From: Sipunculus nudus
Taxonomy: Eukaryota; Annelida; Sipuncula; Golfingiida; Sipunculidae
Direction: 5' to 3'
Length of the DNA: 64,000 bases
Assembly: GCA_026874595.1 (NCBI GenBank)
Contig: CM049310.1
Location: 65,424,056 to 65,488,055, forward strand
In this document: in pieces, positions 35,388-46,549 of the stretch
Layout: each line of letters starts with the position of its first letter
Position numbering within the stretch: position 1 is the first letter of the stretch
Translations under genes and position numbers: made by a program
The notes under the pieces: model-generated
Told to the model about the DNA's origin: nothing
Seen by the model: only the letters and a program-made list of their open reading frames with translations
Databases searched by the model: none

Positions 35388-36015
35388 CCATGGGTCATGA
35401 TGCTCAGCCGACTGATATGTTGACAGTATGTCCTAGGACAGGCAACAAATTAAAATAATGTAGGTGACACCATTATTCATATGAAATTTCAGGGATATGG
35501 GTAACAAAGACCTAAAAACAAATATAAAATTTACCAATCACGATAACACTGGAAAATTCTCTTTGAAACAAGCGTAAACAAGGCTTTATGATCAGATCAT
35601 GGAGCTTCTATTGTTGAAGTTGTAGCATGAGGGAAATTTGAAAACACCAGATCAATAATACTTCCATGATCAGTTGTCTTTTCTATAACAAGTTGTTGAC
35701 AGTGTAGAAGATGCGAGAGATTATTCAAAAGACCTAATAACAAATATAAAATTTACCAATCTAGATGAAACTGGAAAACACTCCTTGGAACAAGTGTAAA
35801 CAAGGCTTATTTGTGATCAGACCATGGAGCTTCTATCATTGAAGTTGTAGCATGAGGGAAATTTGAAAACACCAGATCAATAATACTTCCATGATCAGTT
35901 GTCTTTTCTGTTACAAGCTGTTGACAGTGAAGAAGATGTGAGGTTATTCAAGGCTGATAAATTGCTTTGTTTAGTAAAATCAATATTGAAATCTCCTATT
36001 ACTAACAGTGTTTTT
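35388..36015 (-). pseudogene. Helentron EEP endonuclease C-terminus and 3' terminus
   Basis: Minus strand. From about 36013 down, the frame reads TLLVIGDFNIDF, a canonical EEP (exonuclease-endonuclease-phosphatase) GDFN motif. Further on, a different frame gives GSIIDLVFSNFPHATT and APWSDHK, the SDH motif that closes EEP domains. It ends with CGGCTGAGC, palindrome TGACCCATGGGTCA (35394-35407) and CACTTGTT (to 35388), the same terminus as family A elements. The segment encoding the SDH part is present twice in tandem (about 35514-35735 and 35736-35950). It is the downstream half of the 41868-43158 gene, separated by the 36016-41867 insertion. Frameshifts show it is dead. Confidence 0.75.
35514..35950. 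repeat. Tandem duplication of the endonuclease C-terminal segment
   Basis: Two about 218-bp copies share CAAATATAAAATTTACCAAT, CATGGAGCTTCTAT and TGATCAGTTGTCTTTTCT with about 88-90% identity by eye. The duplication lies wholly in the old Helentron coding end. Confidence 0.8.
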
Positions 36016-36059
36016 AGCTCAGCTGACTGTAAGTCATCTGAGCTATAGAGATCACTCTT

Positions 36060-38688
36060 TGTCCATCGTCTGTCTGTCTGTCTGTCCGTCTGTCTGTCCG
36101 TTAACCAGGCACAAATCGTTACCACTGGACCAAGAATCTTGTAACTTGAGATTCTGAGAGGTCCATAAAAAATCTCCTTGGAAACCAGAAATTAGGTCTC
36201 TGTTACCCATATTATTCGAGCTATGGGGCCCCAAAAATTTCAATATCTCATTAACTACATCCCTGATGGTCATGATTTTTGGCACACATATTGATCATGA
36301 GATGTTCCATCAGTTACTGCAGACTGGTGGCACCACCTGTATTTTTCAATTTTTTTACGAATAGTTTTCTCTATTTTTGAGACCTTTAAAATGTGAACAT
36401 CTGTTAACAGGGCACAAATCGTATAGACTGGACCTAGAATCTTCATTCTTGACACAGTGAGAGACTTATGAAAAGTCTCCATGGAAACCTGAAATTAGGT
36501 CTCTGTTACCCATATCTTTTGAGCTATGGGGCCCCAAAATACCCCTAAAAATAGACAAAATGTCATACAAAAACTTCAATATCTCATTAACTACATCACT
36601 GATGGTCATGATTTTTGGCATACATATTGATCATGGAGTGTTTCATCAGTTTCTGCAGACTAGTGGCGCCACCTGTATTTTTCAATTCTTTACAAATTGT
36701 TTTCTCTATTTTTGAGACCTTTAAAAATGTGAACATCTGTTAACAGGGCACAAATTGTAAAGACTGGACCTTCAATCTTCATTCTTGACACATTGAGAGA
36801 CCTATGAAATGTCTCCATGGAAACCTGAAATTAGGTCTCTGTTACCCATATCATTCGAACTGTTGGGCTCCCAATTACCCCCCAGAATAATGAAAAATTT
36901 GATAAAAATAAACTGTAACATCTCAATAACTACAACACTGATGGTCTTGATTTGCGGCATACATATTGATCATGAAATGTTCCATCAGTTCCTGCAGACT
37001 GTAGGCGCCTCCTGTATTTTTTAATTTTTTACGAATATTTTTCCCTAATTTTGAGACCTTTAAAAATGTGAACATCTGTTAACAGGGCACAAATCTTATG
37101 GACTAGACCTAGAATCTTCATTCTTGACACAGTGAGAGACCCATGATAGGTCTCCATGGAAACCAGAAATTAGGTTTCTGTTACTCATATCCTTCGAGCT
37201 ATGGGGCCCCAAAGTACCCCCCAGAATAGTAAAAAATTCATACAAAAACTTCAATATCTCATTAACTACATCACTGATGGTCATGATTTTTGGCATACAT
37301 ATTGATCATGAGATGTTTCATCAGTTTCTGCAGACTGGTGGCGCCACCTGTATTTTTCCATTCTTTATGAATAGTTTTCTCTGTTTTTTAGGTCTTTAAA
37401 AATGTGAACATCTGTTAACAGGGCACAAATTGTTAAGACTGGACCTAGAACCTTCATTCTTGACACATTGAGAGACCTATGATAAGTCTCCATGGAAACC
37501 TGAAATAAGGTCTCTGTTTCCCATATCCTTTGAGCTGTGGGGCTTCCAATTCCCCCCCCCCCCCAGAATAATGAAAAATTTGATAAAAACAAACTGCAAC
37601 ATCTCAATAACTACAACACTGATGGTCATATTTTTTGGCATACATATTGATCAAGAGGTGATTCATCAGTTTCTGCAGACTGGTGGCGCCATGTGTAAAG
37701 TTTTCTCCATTTTTGAGACCTTTAAAAATGTGAACATCTGTTAACAGGGCACAAATCGTAAAGATTGGACCTAGAATCTTCATTCTTGACACAGTGAGAG
37801 ACCTATGAAAAGTCTCCAGGGAAACCTGAAATTCGGTCTCTGTTACTGATATCCTTTGAGCTATGGCACTCCAAAGTACAGCTCAGAATAATGGAAAATT
37901 TGATGCAAAACTGAAGTATCTGAACAACTAATGCAGAGATCACCATAATTGTTTGCATGGATATTGATCATGTAGTGTTTCATCAGTTTCTGAAGACTGG
38001 TGGCACCACCTGTATTTGTTCAGCTTTTTTTACAAATTTTTTTTCCCTATTTTTGAGACCTTTAAAGATATGAACATCTGTTAACAGGGCCCAAATCATA
38101 ACAACTTGACCTAGAATCTTCATTCTTGACACACAGGGAGACCCATGAAAAGCCTCCATGAAAACCTGAAATTAGGTCTCTGTATGGCTCCAAATTACCC
38201 CCCCCCCCCCCCCATAATAATGAAAAATTTGATACAAAAACTGCAGTATCTCAATAACTACAACACTGATGGTCATGATTTTTGGCATACATATTGATCA
38301 TGAGGTGTTCCATCAGTTTCTGCAGACTGGGTGTGCCACCTCTATTTTTTTCAAATTTTTACGAATTTTTTCTCTATTTTTGAGACATTTAAAGAATAGG
38401 TTATCTGTCAACAGGGTACAAATCGTAACAACTGGACCCAGAATCTTCATTCTTGTCATGCAAGGAGGCCCATGAAAAGCATCTGTGGAAACCTGAAATT
38501 AGGTCTCTGTTACCTGTATCCTTTAAGCTATAGGACTCCGAAGTATCCCTCAGAATAATGGAAAATTTGATACAAATGCTGAAGTATCTGAACAACTAAT
38601 GCAGAGTTCACCATGATTCTTTGCATGCATATTGACCATTAAGTCTTTTTATTAGTTTCTGCAGACTGGTGCAGCCACCTGTATTTTT
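36060..38688 (+). repeat. Tandem array R3, about 335-bp unit, about 8 units
   Basis: Each unit has GGTGGCGCCACCTGTATTTTT (near 36326, 36663, 37003, 37337, 37680, 37999, 38333 and 38672, the last ones decayed), AACATCTGTTAACAGGGC, AGAATCTTCATTCTTGAC and GAAATTAGGTCTCTGTTACC. C runs at about 37551-37563 and 38197-38213. ORFs in it are repeat artefacts. Confidence 0.88.
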
Positions 38689-39511
38689 AGCGAACCTGTG
38701 AGCTTATGCGACGGCGCAGTGTCGTCTGTCCATCGTCAGTCGTCCGCCGTCAGCCGTCCGCCGTCCAGGGTTTGCTTCCGCCGTCCATGGCTGTAAGTCA
38801 GAAACCGTTGGAGCTAGCAGCTCCAAATTACATGTAGGATTTAGTCACATGTGAAACTTGGTGCCCTGGAGCTTTTTATAGGGTATCTGCATTTATTTAG
38901 ATTTTATAGAGAAAAAGCTTAAAAACCCTTAAAAATCTTCTTCTCTGAAACTGTCCAGCCAAATTGTCCAATATTTCACAGAAATGATCCCTGGAACAAT
39001 CTCTCTTAAGTTTGTCGAATGGTTCCAGTTCGGAGATTTTTGGCCGAGTTACAGGAGGTTGAACTTAGTCGTCTGTCCAAAAAAGCACACTAAAATTAAA
39101 ATCTCAGAAACGGCTAGAGCTATAATCACCAAATTGTATACCAATGTTTGTCACATATGTCATATCTGATTTTGAGGTATTAGTGGCGCCACCTACATTG
39201 ATGTGTTTTTTACAAGCGAAAATGTAATTTTAACTTCTTTTAGCTTATACACTGATTAATGATGAAACTGCTAAGCTGATTGGTTTAAACTTTACAAGAA
39301 TTATTCTATGGTAGGGTTCTGCCAGTTTTATAAGAATAGATTTGGTAAATACAGTTTAAAAAAAAACATTGTAGCCAATTGAAAAAGGCTTTCTGTATTT
39401 GAAAACAGATTTGAGTTTCAGCAGCCAAGTCAAGAGGTCACTCAGTACAAACAGGTGGGGTCAGACATCACCATGGCAACTGACCTGGCTGGGGGTGTGT
39501 GTCAAGACAAA

Positions 39512-39531
39512 GTGTCTAGACGTCTAGACAC
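39512..39531. repeat. 20-bp perfect palindrome
   Basis: GTGTCTAGACGTCTAGACAC, followed at 39533-39552 by a near copy. Lies between the family B 5' part and the family D copy. Confidence 0.9.
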
Positions 39532-39689
39532 AGCGTCTGGACGTCTAGACACAATGTTTAGATTCAGAATTCCCAGATTATTGGAATTTTATGTTACAAC
39601 TGTTTAAAAAAACTTGGTTAGCATTTTAAGTGAATTGGGTTTATCATCAGGTGACATGTGAAATGCTGCGCCCTCATTTTTTGTTGACC

Positions 39690-41400
39690 TCTGACCTATT
39701 TTTGCTGCCCAGCGTCCATTCGTGCGACTGTTTCCACACAAAAACCTGTATATCTTGGGAACCATTTGACCCGATCAGGCTAAAAATTTTGCACAAATGT
39801 AGCCCTTTGATAGCTTTATAACATACACTAAAAATGGTGGCGCCACCTGCAACCATTTTTGCACAGCGTCCATCTGTTCATCTGCCTTTGGATAATAGCT
39901 CTCATATCTCAGCAGTGGTTTGACTTATCCACCTGAAATTTTGCAAGTTTATACATCCTGGACAATTTTCTCGATTTTATGACAGGTGGCGCCACCCACA
40001 TTCACATTTACTCTGCAGACATCCAAGCTCATATCTTGGGAACTGTTTGACCGATTGGGCCAAAATTTTGCATGTGTATAGATCTCACATAGTTCATAGG
40101 CAAAACTGGTGGTGCCACCTGCAACCACTTATGTACAGCGTCCATCTGTTCATCTGCCTTAGGATAAAATCACTCATATCTTAGCAGTGGTTTGACATAC
40201 CCACTTGAAAATTTGCAGGGTTATACATCCTGGACAATTTTCTCGATTTTATGACAGGTGGCGCCACCTACATTTACGTTTACTCTGCAGACATCCAAGC
40301 TCATATCTCAGGAACCGTTTGACCGATCAGGCTAAAAATTTTGCACAAATGTAGCCCTTTGATTGCTTTATAACACACACTAAAATGGTGGCCCCACCTG
40401 CAACCACTTATGCACAGCGTCCATCTGTTCATCAGCCTTGGGATAAAATTACTCATATCTCAGCAGTGGTTTGATTTATCCACCTGAAATTTTGCAGGTT
40501 TATACATCCTGAACAGCTTTTTCGATTTATGACAGGTGGCGCCACCTACATTCAAGTTTACTCTGCAGACATCCAAGCTCATATCTCAGGAACCGTTTGA
40601 CCGATTTGCCAAAATTTTGCATGTGTACAGATTTCACATAACTCTTCATCATAGGCAAAACTGGTGGCGCCACCTGCAACCATTAATACACAGCACCTAT
40701 CTGTTAATTTGCTTTGGGATAAAATCACTCATATCTCATCAGTGGTTTGACTTGTCCACCTGAAATTTTGCAGGTTTATACATCCTGGTCAGCTTTCTTG
40801 ATTGTATGACAGGTGGCACCACCTACATTCATGTTAACTCTGCAGACATCCAAGCTCACATCTTGGGAACTGTTTGACCGATTGGGCCAAAGTTTTGCAT
40901 GTGTATAGTTCTCACATAGCTCTTTATCATACGCAAAACTGGTGGCGCCACCTGCAACCATTTATGCACAGCATCCATCTGTTCATCTGCCTTGGCGTAA
41001 AATCACTCATATCTCAGCAGTGGTTTGACATATCCACCTGAAATTTAGCAGGTTTATACATCCTTGAAAGCTTTCTCGATTTTATGACAGGTGGAGCTGC
41101 CTATATTCACGTTTACTCTGCAGACATCCAAGCTCATATCTCGGGAACAGTTTGACCAATTGGGCCAAAATTTTGCTTGTGTATGGATCTCGCATAGCTC
41201 TTCAGCATAAGGAAAACTGATGGCGCCACCTGCAACCACTTATGAACACCGTTCATCTGCCTTGGGATAAAATCACTCAAATCTCAGCAGTAGTTTGATT
41301 TATCCACCTGAAATTTTGCAGGTTTATATATCCTGGACAATTTTCTCGATTTTATGACAGGTGGCACCACATACATTTACGTTTATGCTGCAGACATCCA
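39690..41400 (+). repeat. Tandem array R1, + orientation, best preserved
   Basis: About six units of roughly 275 bp, each with two palindromes of the CAGGTGGCGCCACCTG type (near 39840, 39985, 40110, 40256, 40386, 40535, 40664, 40811, 40943, 41090, 41222 and 41360). Linking phrases are TTTATACATCCTGGACAATTTTC and ACATCCAAGCTCATATCT. Many short ORFs are by-products. Confidence 0.88.
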
Positions 41401-41867
41401 TGCTAGTATGCAACACACCTCACTCTATTCCCCTTGCCACTTAATCCATGCCTGACTTCACCCGTCCCACTCTGATTTCTGCGGATACACAGTCTCTTGT
41501 TGACTACCCATATTCTAGTTTTAAAATGTCCTAGTCTGTAACTTGCAGGTCCGAAATGTCCATTTTGCTGAAATCATAATGACTAAGGTAGATATGCAGG
41601 ACTTAAAAGGATCAATATTAAATTTTAAAAATAAACCTCCATTCATACTCCCAAACTTTGCACAGGTTCGCATTAGGCCTGTAGGCCTTGTTTACGCATT
41701 TATTTCTCTATTTTTGAGATATATAAATACAGACACAATCTTGGCCTGTTGGTTAATCTGTTTGGTGCTTCAGTTGAATGGGTATATACTACCATTCAGA
41801 TGATAAAATTTCCTTTTGCGAATCTCTTCCCATTCAGCTGAGTGTCATGACCCATGGGTCACTTGTT

Positions 41868-43158
41868 GTAGATCAAGATGTGTCATAAGGTGGGCAAGCT
41901 TAGAAATAAAGTCGGATAGTTTTGACTTAGGGGATCTGTACAAACTAATCAGCTGTAAAGAACACTTTTGAGTATTTATCAATAATATAGATGCATCAAT
42001 GTTTCCACTGGAATGATGAAGCACTTCAATGAATGGGCAGAGGTCTTTGTACACATAGAATGCTAATCCATAGTGTGGTCTTTTGGAAGGACATGTTAAA
42101 CCCGCTATTTGATGATCATTTTGAATCAGTTGGAAATTTGGGATACAATACTGATCATCAGTGTCAAAGGAACACAAACGAGTTTCAGCCAAAGCAATGA
42201 TATGGGTATTTGGGAAATGACAATCAGATATCACATCTTGGAAATGCAAATGAAGAGATCTTGTGTTATGGTATATTATTTTGAGTGAATCAGTTGGTAC
42301 AGATGCTGGTGGTATGAAATTAAGAGCAAGTTTAGCATCATTTCGCAGTTTGGTCATTTCATTTGTCACCTTTGGATCAGTTGATATTTTGTTTTCATCT
42401 AAATTTAATACATACAAGCCATCCATTTTTCTTGCCCTACTCAAAGCAACATAATGTGCATGCCTCAGTTTTCTGGTACTTTTCATATCGACAACCACCT
42501 GATCAAGTGAACTGCCTTGTGCCTTCCATATTGTTTTTGCAGCACCAATTTTTATAGGAAATTGAGAACGAGTAACCAGTATATGTCTCCTGCCAGTATG
42601 GAATGTGCATTTGGTGACAAAAAGTGGTGTCCATTCTTTCGATATTGCTGGAGTGTAAAAGGTAGCATAATTTCTCCTAGTGTCTGAACCAATGTTTGAA
42701 TCTTCAAACTGAACCCAAAGAATACTTGGTACACTTTTGCTATGCAGATATTGTATGTGCTTCAATATACAAGAACAACCATTAGTGATTCCATCCTGAA
42801 CAGCTATATTGCAGGTGATATCATATGGTAAATCAACAGCGATCTGAAGTGTTTTCAGCAAACCTGCAGTTTTTGATGGGTTATCAGGAATTCTTGAAAG
42901 AACATCCTTCTTAACATCTTCTGTGACATCTGTTATTACCGTGTCAACTGCAGTTATTATTACCTTAGTTGTGTTTGTACACTGGAAAATTTGCATATTA
43001 TGATTGTCCACAGAAGTATTGTTTGTAAACAAATGTGTAGTTTGTGATGGATATGAACTGTTGGTACTGACAAGACAAGATTTAAGGGCATAAATGTCAC
43101 CTTTTGTCTGCTGTCCTTCACGTAGTCTGTTCAAAAGTTGTGCAAAACCATGATCATT
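41868..43158 (-). pseudogene. Helentron Rep/helicase C-terminus fused to EEP endonuclease (partial)
   Basis: Minus strand; open from 43158 to the insertion edge at 41868 (about 430 codons). Early: FAQLLNRLREG and THLFTNNTSVDNHN, as in PIF1-family helicases. Later: AAKTIWKAQGSSLDQVVVDM and YVALSRARKMDGLYVLNL, the PIF1 C-terminal motifs. Then an EEP endonuclease start: LKIIYHNTRSL, HIIALAETRL and LQLISLYRSP. A helicase fused to EEP is characteristic of Helentrons (Helitron2), which transpose by rolling circle in the nucleus. The rest of the EEP domain is at 36013-35514. Residues encoded above 43158 come from an inserted family C terminus, and those below 41868 from family A. The Rep nuclease half is absent. 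No stop or frameshift in this piece. Confidence 0.9.
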
Positions 43159-44750
43159 GCTTGCCGGAAATCTTCGATTTCGGCAAGCATGTTCGTCAGT
43201 TGCGTATGTCTGTTTGTCTCTTTTTTGTTTGTTTGTCACGACTCTCCAGGCCACACTTTTGCATCAATCAACTTGAAACTTACAGGCTTGATTGACAAAC
43301 CGATTTCTAGGTGCCCTATTGTTTTTGGTCAACATTGCTCCAAGGTCAAGGGTCAAGGTCACGACAGGTATGGTTAACGGTTTTTGCACTATAACTTCGC
43401 CATAAATAGGCTTATCCACTTCTGCAATAGCTCATTTTTTTCGTCATCACCTGGCCTTTCTTTTGACATGTAGCTTACTTAAATTTGCCGTTACCATGGT
43501 TACATTTTTTGGGGAGGAATCATGGGATTTCGTGATATTTTTCAAATTTGCAGCAATCGTACTGATTCTGAGATATTTAATGTAACAAAAGAATATCTCG
43601 AAATTGTTTTTTCAGATTTTGGAAATGGCCACCAGGGGGCGTTGCAGATGAAAAAACATAAAATTTGTTTTGGTGCTATACCTCCAGAACTATTAAACAT
43701 TGGGCCATTTCCATCACAGCACCTTAAACTAGGGTCCATGGGCTTATTTTTGCGCATAGGTGCCAAAGTGCGCTATTGCCAGATTTCTCTATTTTTGGGG
43801 TAAAACTTTTGAATTTTCAAAATATGCAGTTTTGAGCTTCTAACTCTGTCAGTTTTTATGCTAGAGAGGTCAAACTTTTTGCATCTTGTAGCCCTTGGTG
43901 AGTTCTCGGTGATCCAATCAAAAATCTTGCGAAATCTCGCACCGTTTCTCGTCGAATGAGATTTTCGCGATTTCACGGTGACATGCCCTATAGGCCACAG
44001 GTATGCAGGCATCGTTTTGAAACTGACACATGTTACGTCATACATTAATATCTCGAAAGTAATTTTTCAGTTTTTGGAAAATAACCGCTAGGGGGCGCTG
44101 CACTGCAACCCCATACCTACTATCATTGTTTAACCATATCTCCAAAACTACACCGTTGAGGTACATAAACTGTACACCATATGAATTGGCATTTCATGGC
44201 CTTTCTGCCCATGGCCACTTTTGTTTAATCATACACGGTCCCCACAAGTTTTAGCAACTTTGTAAAAAATGGAAACCCGCATGCACATATACATATGCCA
44301 TCACGCATGCATGCACGCCTTTTAGTATGAATGACACACACGCTTTCCCGTGAGTGCAAAAATTATAGCGTTCGCTGTATAAAATAAGTAACTACGGACA
44401 CTCTTTGCCGGCCGGTTTGCCATTTCTGTCGCGTTATAGTTTGTTGCTTGACGGAATCAAAGATTCGGCAAGCATGTTGATCAGTCCGTATGTTTGTTGC
44501 TTGCTGGAAATCTTCGATTTCTGCAAGCAGGTTGGTCAGTCGCGGATGTCTGTTTGTCTGTTTGTTGCTTGCCGGAAATCTTCGATTTCTGCAAGCAGGT
44601 TGGTCAGTCGCGAATGTCTGTTTGTCTGTTTGTTGCTTGCCGGAAATCTTCGATTTCTGCAAGCAGGTTGGTCAGTCGCGGATGTCTGTTTGTTGCTTGC
44701 CAGAAATCTTCGATTTCTGCAAGCAGGTTGGTCAGTCGCGGATGTCTGTT

Positions 44751-44785
<35 letters not shown>

Positions 44786-46514
44786 GTACTCTCTACAGGC
44801 CACAATTTTCCAGCAATTGCTTTCAAACTTATACAGCTGGTAGAAAAGCAAAAGTCCTGGAGGCCTATTGTTTTTTGGCAATATAGGTCAAAGGTCAAGG
44901 TCAAGGTCATCAAAAGTATACAAAACGGTTTTTTCTTCATATCTTTGTTACTTTTAGGGATATCTTCTTCAAACATAGCTCATTTTAAAGGTCATTCCCA
45001 GGCCTTTCTTCTGGTGTGTAGCTCTTTCAAATTGGCCGTTACCATGGTTACGAATTTTTGGGAAAAAATCATGATATTCGAAAATCTGGGGTCTTATTTT
45101 TCTAACTTTGTCATTTTTAAAGCTAGAGAGGTCTAGTTTTTTGCATCAGGTAGCATTTAACAAGTACTGCAAGATTTTATTAAAAGTCTCGCGATATTTC
45201 GTATAATATCTCGTCAAACGAGATATTTCGAGATTTCAGTAATCTTGCCCTGGAGGTTACAGTTTTGCAGGAATCTTTTTGAAACTGACATATCGTAAGT
45301 CCTACACTATTATCTCGAAATCAATTTTTCATTTTTTTAATTCGGCCGCTAGGGGGCGCTGGGTGCAAACCTCTCCAACATATCATGTTTTGGCAATATC
45401 TCCAAAACTGTGAGCCTCAATTACATAAACTATAGCTTATTTTCATCCTCTGAGTCTTTCTGAATCCTGGAGTAGTCATTTCGACTCAATCTTGAGTCAC
45501 TTTGTCAGTGTGTCCGTCTGTTTCTCAGTTGTCCTCAAATCCGCTTGCTTGCCGGTTCTTGCGTCTCACATATAGCGTTCTACAGGACACAGTTTTGAAA
45601 GAATCCTTTTCAAACTATTACATCTTATGTCTTACACTATTATCTCGAAACGGATTTTTCATTTTCCAGAATTGGCCGCTAGGGGGCGGTGCACTCAAAC
45701 TTGCAAAACATATCATTTTTTGGCCATATCTCCAAAACTATAAACCTAATTTACATAAACTATAGCTTATTTTCTTCCTCTGGGTCTTTCAAAAAACCTG
45801 GTGTATTCATTTGGTCTCAATCTTGAGTCACTTTGTCTGTGTGTCCGTCTGTTTCTCAGTTGTCCTCAAATCCGCTTGCTTGCCGGTTCTTGCGTCTCAC
45901 ATATAGCATTCTACAGGCCACAGTTTTGAAAGAATCCTTTTAAAACTATTACATCTTATGTCTTACACTAATATCTCGAAACGGATTTTTCATTTTCCAG
46001 AATTGGCCGCTAGGGGGCGGTGCACTCAAACTTGCACAACATATCATTTTTTGGCCATATCTCCAAAACTATAAACCTCATTTACATAAACTACAGCTTA
46101 TTATCTTCCTCTGAGGTTTCTTCATAACATGATTAAGTCATCTGTTCTCAATCTTGGGTCATTTTGTCAGTATGTTTGTCTGTTTGTCAGTTGTCCTCAA
46201 TTTCGCCTGCTTCCTGGTTCTTGCGTCTCACATGTAGCATTCTACTGGCCACAGTTTTGCAGGAATCGTTTTGTAAATTACACTTGCCATATATAGTGAT
46301 GATATCTGAAAGTCCTATGTTTATTATTCAAATAAGTCAAAGGTCAAGGTCAAGGTGACCAAAATATATCAAAATCTTATTATCTTTAGAACTTTGTTAA
46401 TATTGCTTCTTTCTTCACAAACTATGTATTATTTTCTTTCACTTTGACACTGCTCGTTCATCTGACTAACTTTACATCATTTCCGGCAAGCGCGTGACCT
46501 CAGGTCATCTAGTC
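43159..46514 (+). mobile_element. Family C Helitron-like block (first)
   Basis: 5' hairpin GCTTGCCGGAAATC / GATTTCGGCAAGC at 43159-43190 cuts the Helentron gene. 3' terminus: CCGGCAAGC (46483-46491, reverse complement of the 5' GCTTGCCGG), palindrome TGACCTCAGGTCA (46495-46507), then CTAGTC. Interior has repeated modules: nuclear-receptor-like GGTCAAGGTCA blocks, GTTACCATGGTTAC, and ATCTCGAAA followed by a CTCF-like CCGCTAGGGGGCGCTG. A second set of five tandem 5' hairpins starts at 44446. No protein-coding capacity beyond low-complexity frames. Confidence 0.65.
44446..44790 (+). repeat. Tandem array of five family C 5' hairpins
   Basis: GCTTGCCGG-type hairpin starts at 44446, 44499, 44567, 44635 and 44695 (spacing 53, 68, 68, 60 bp). 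Each is followed by GTTGGTCAGTCGCGGATG and TGTTTGTCTGTTTGTT. It ends in a (CTGT)n tract. The Cys-rich ORFs here come from the repeat. Confidence 0.9.
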
Positions 46515-46518
46515 TGTT

Positions 46519-46549
<31 letters not shown>

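Larger units (their letters stand above)
38689..41692 (+). mobile_element. Family B element nested in family A, carrying a family D copy
   Basis: 5' AGCGAACCTGTGAGC after GTATTTTT; 3' CACAGGTTCGC, AGGCCTGTAGGCCT, TTGTT ending 41692. Flanks rejoin as an R3 unit (CACCTGTATTTTT | TTACGCATTT...CTCTATTTTTGAG), confirming a clean insertion in a T run. Interior 39660-41522 is a + strand family D copy with array R1. Confidence 0.78.
36016..41867 (+). mobile_element. Family A element inserted in the Helentron gene, with nested family B copy
   Basis: 5' hairpin AGCTCAGCTGACTGTAAG after five Ts at 36011-36015; 3' TCAGCTGAG, palindrome TGACCCATGGGTCA (41848-41861), CTTGTT ending 41867. Helentron coding on the minus strand stops at the right edge and resumes at the left edge. 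Contains array R3 (36060-38688) and a complete family B copy (38689-41692), so its own length is about 2.85 kb. Same subfamily as the reversed 16728-19118 copy. Confidence 0.8.

Noticed and set aside
36060-38688. CRISPR-like array (regular spacing with palindromes)
   Set aside because: Repeats are whole 335-bp units without unique spacers, in an animal genome. These are satellite-like tandem repeats.
44405-45136. Cys-rich open frames of up to 243 codons
   Set aside because: They arise from tandem 60-bp hairpin repeats and CTGT tracts. All three forward frames and the minus strand are open, as expected from repeats without stops, not coding.
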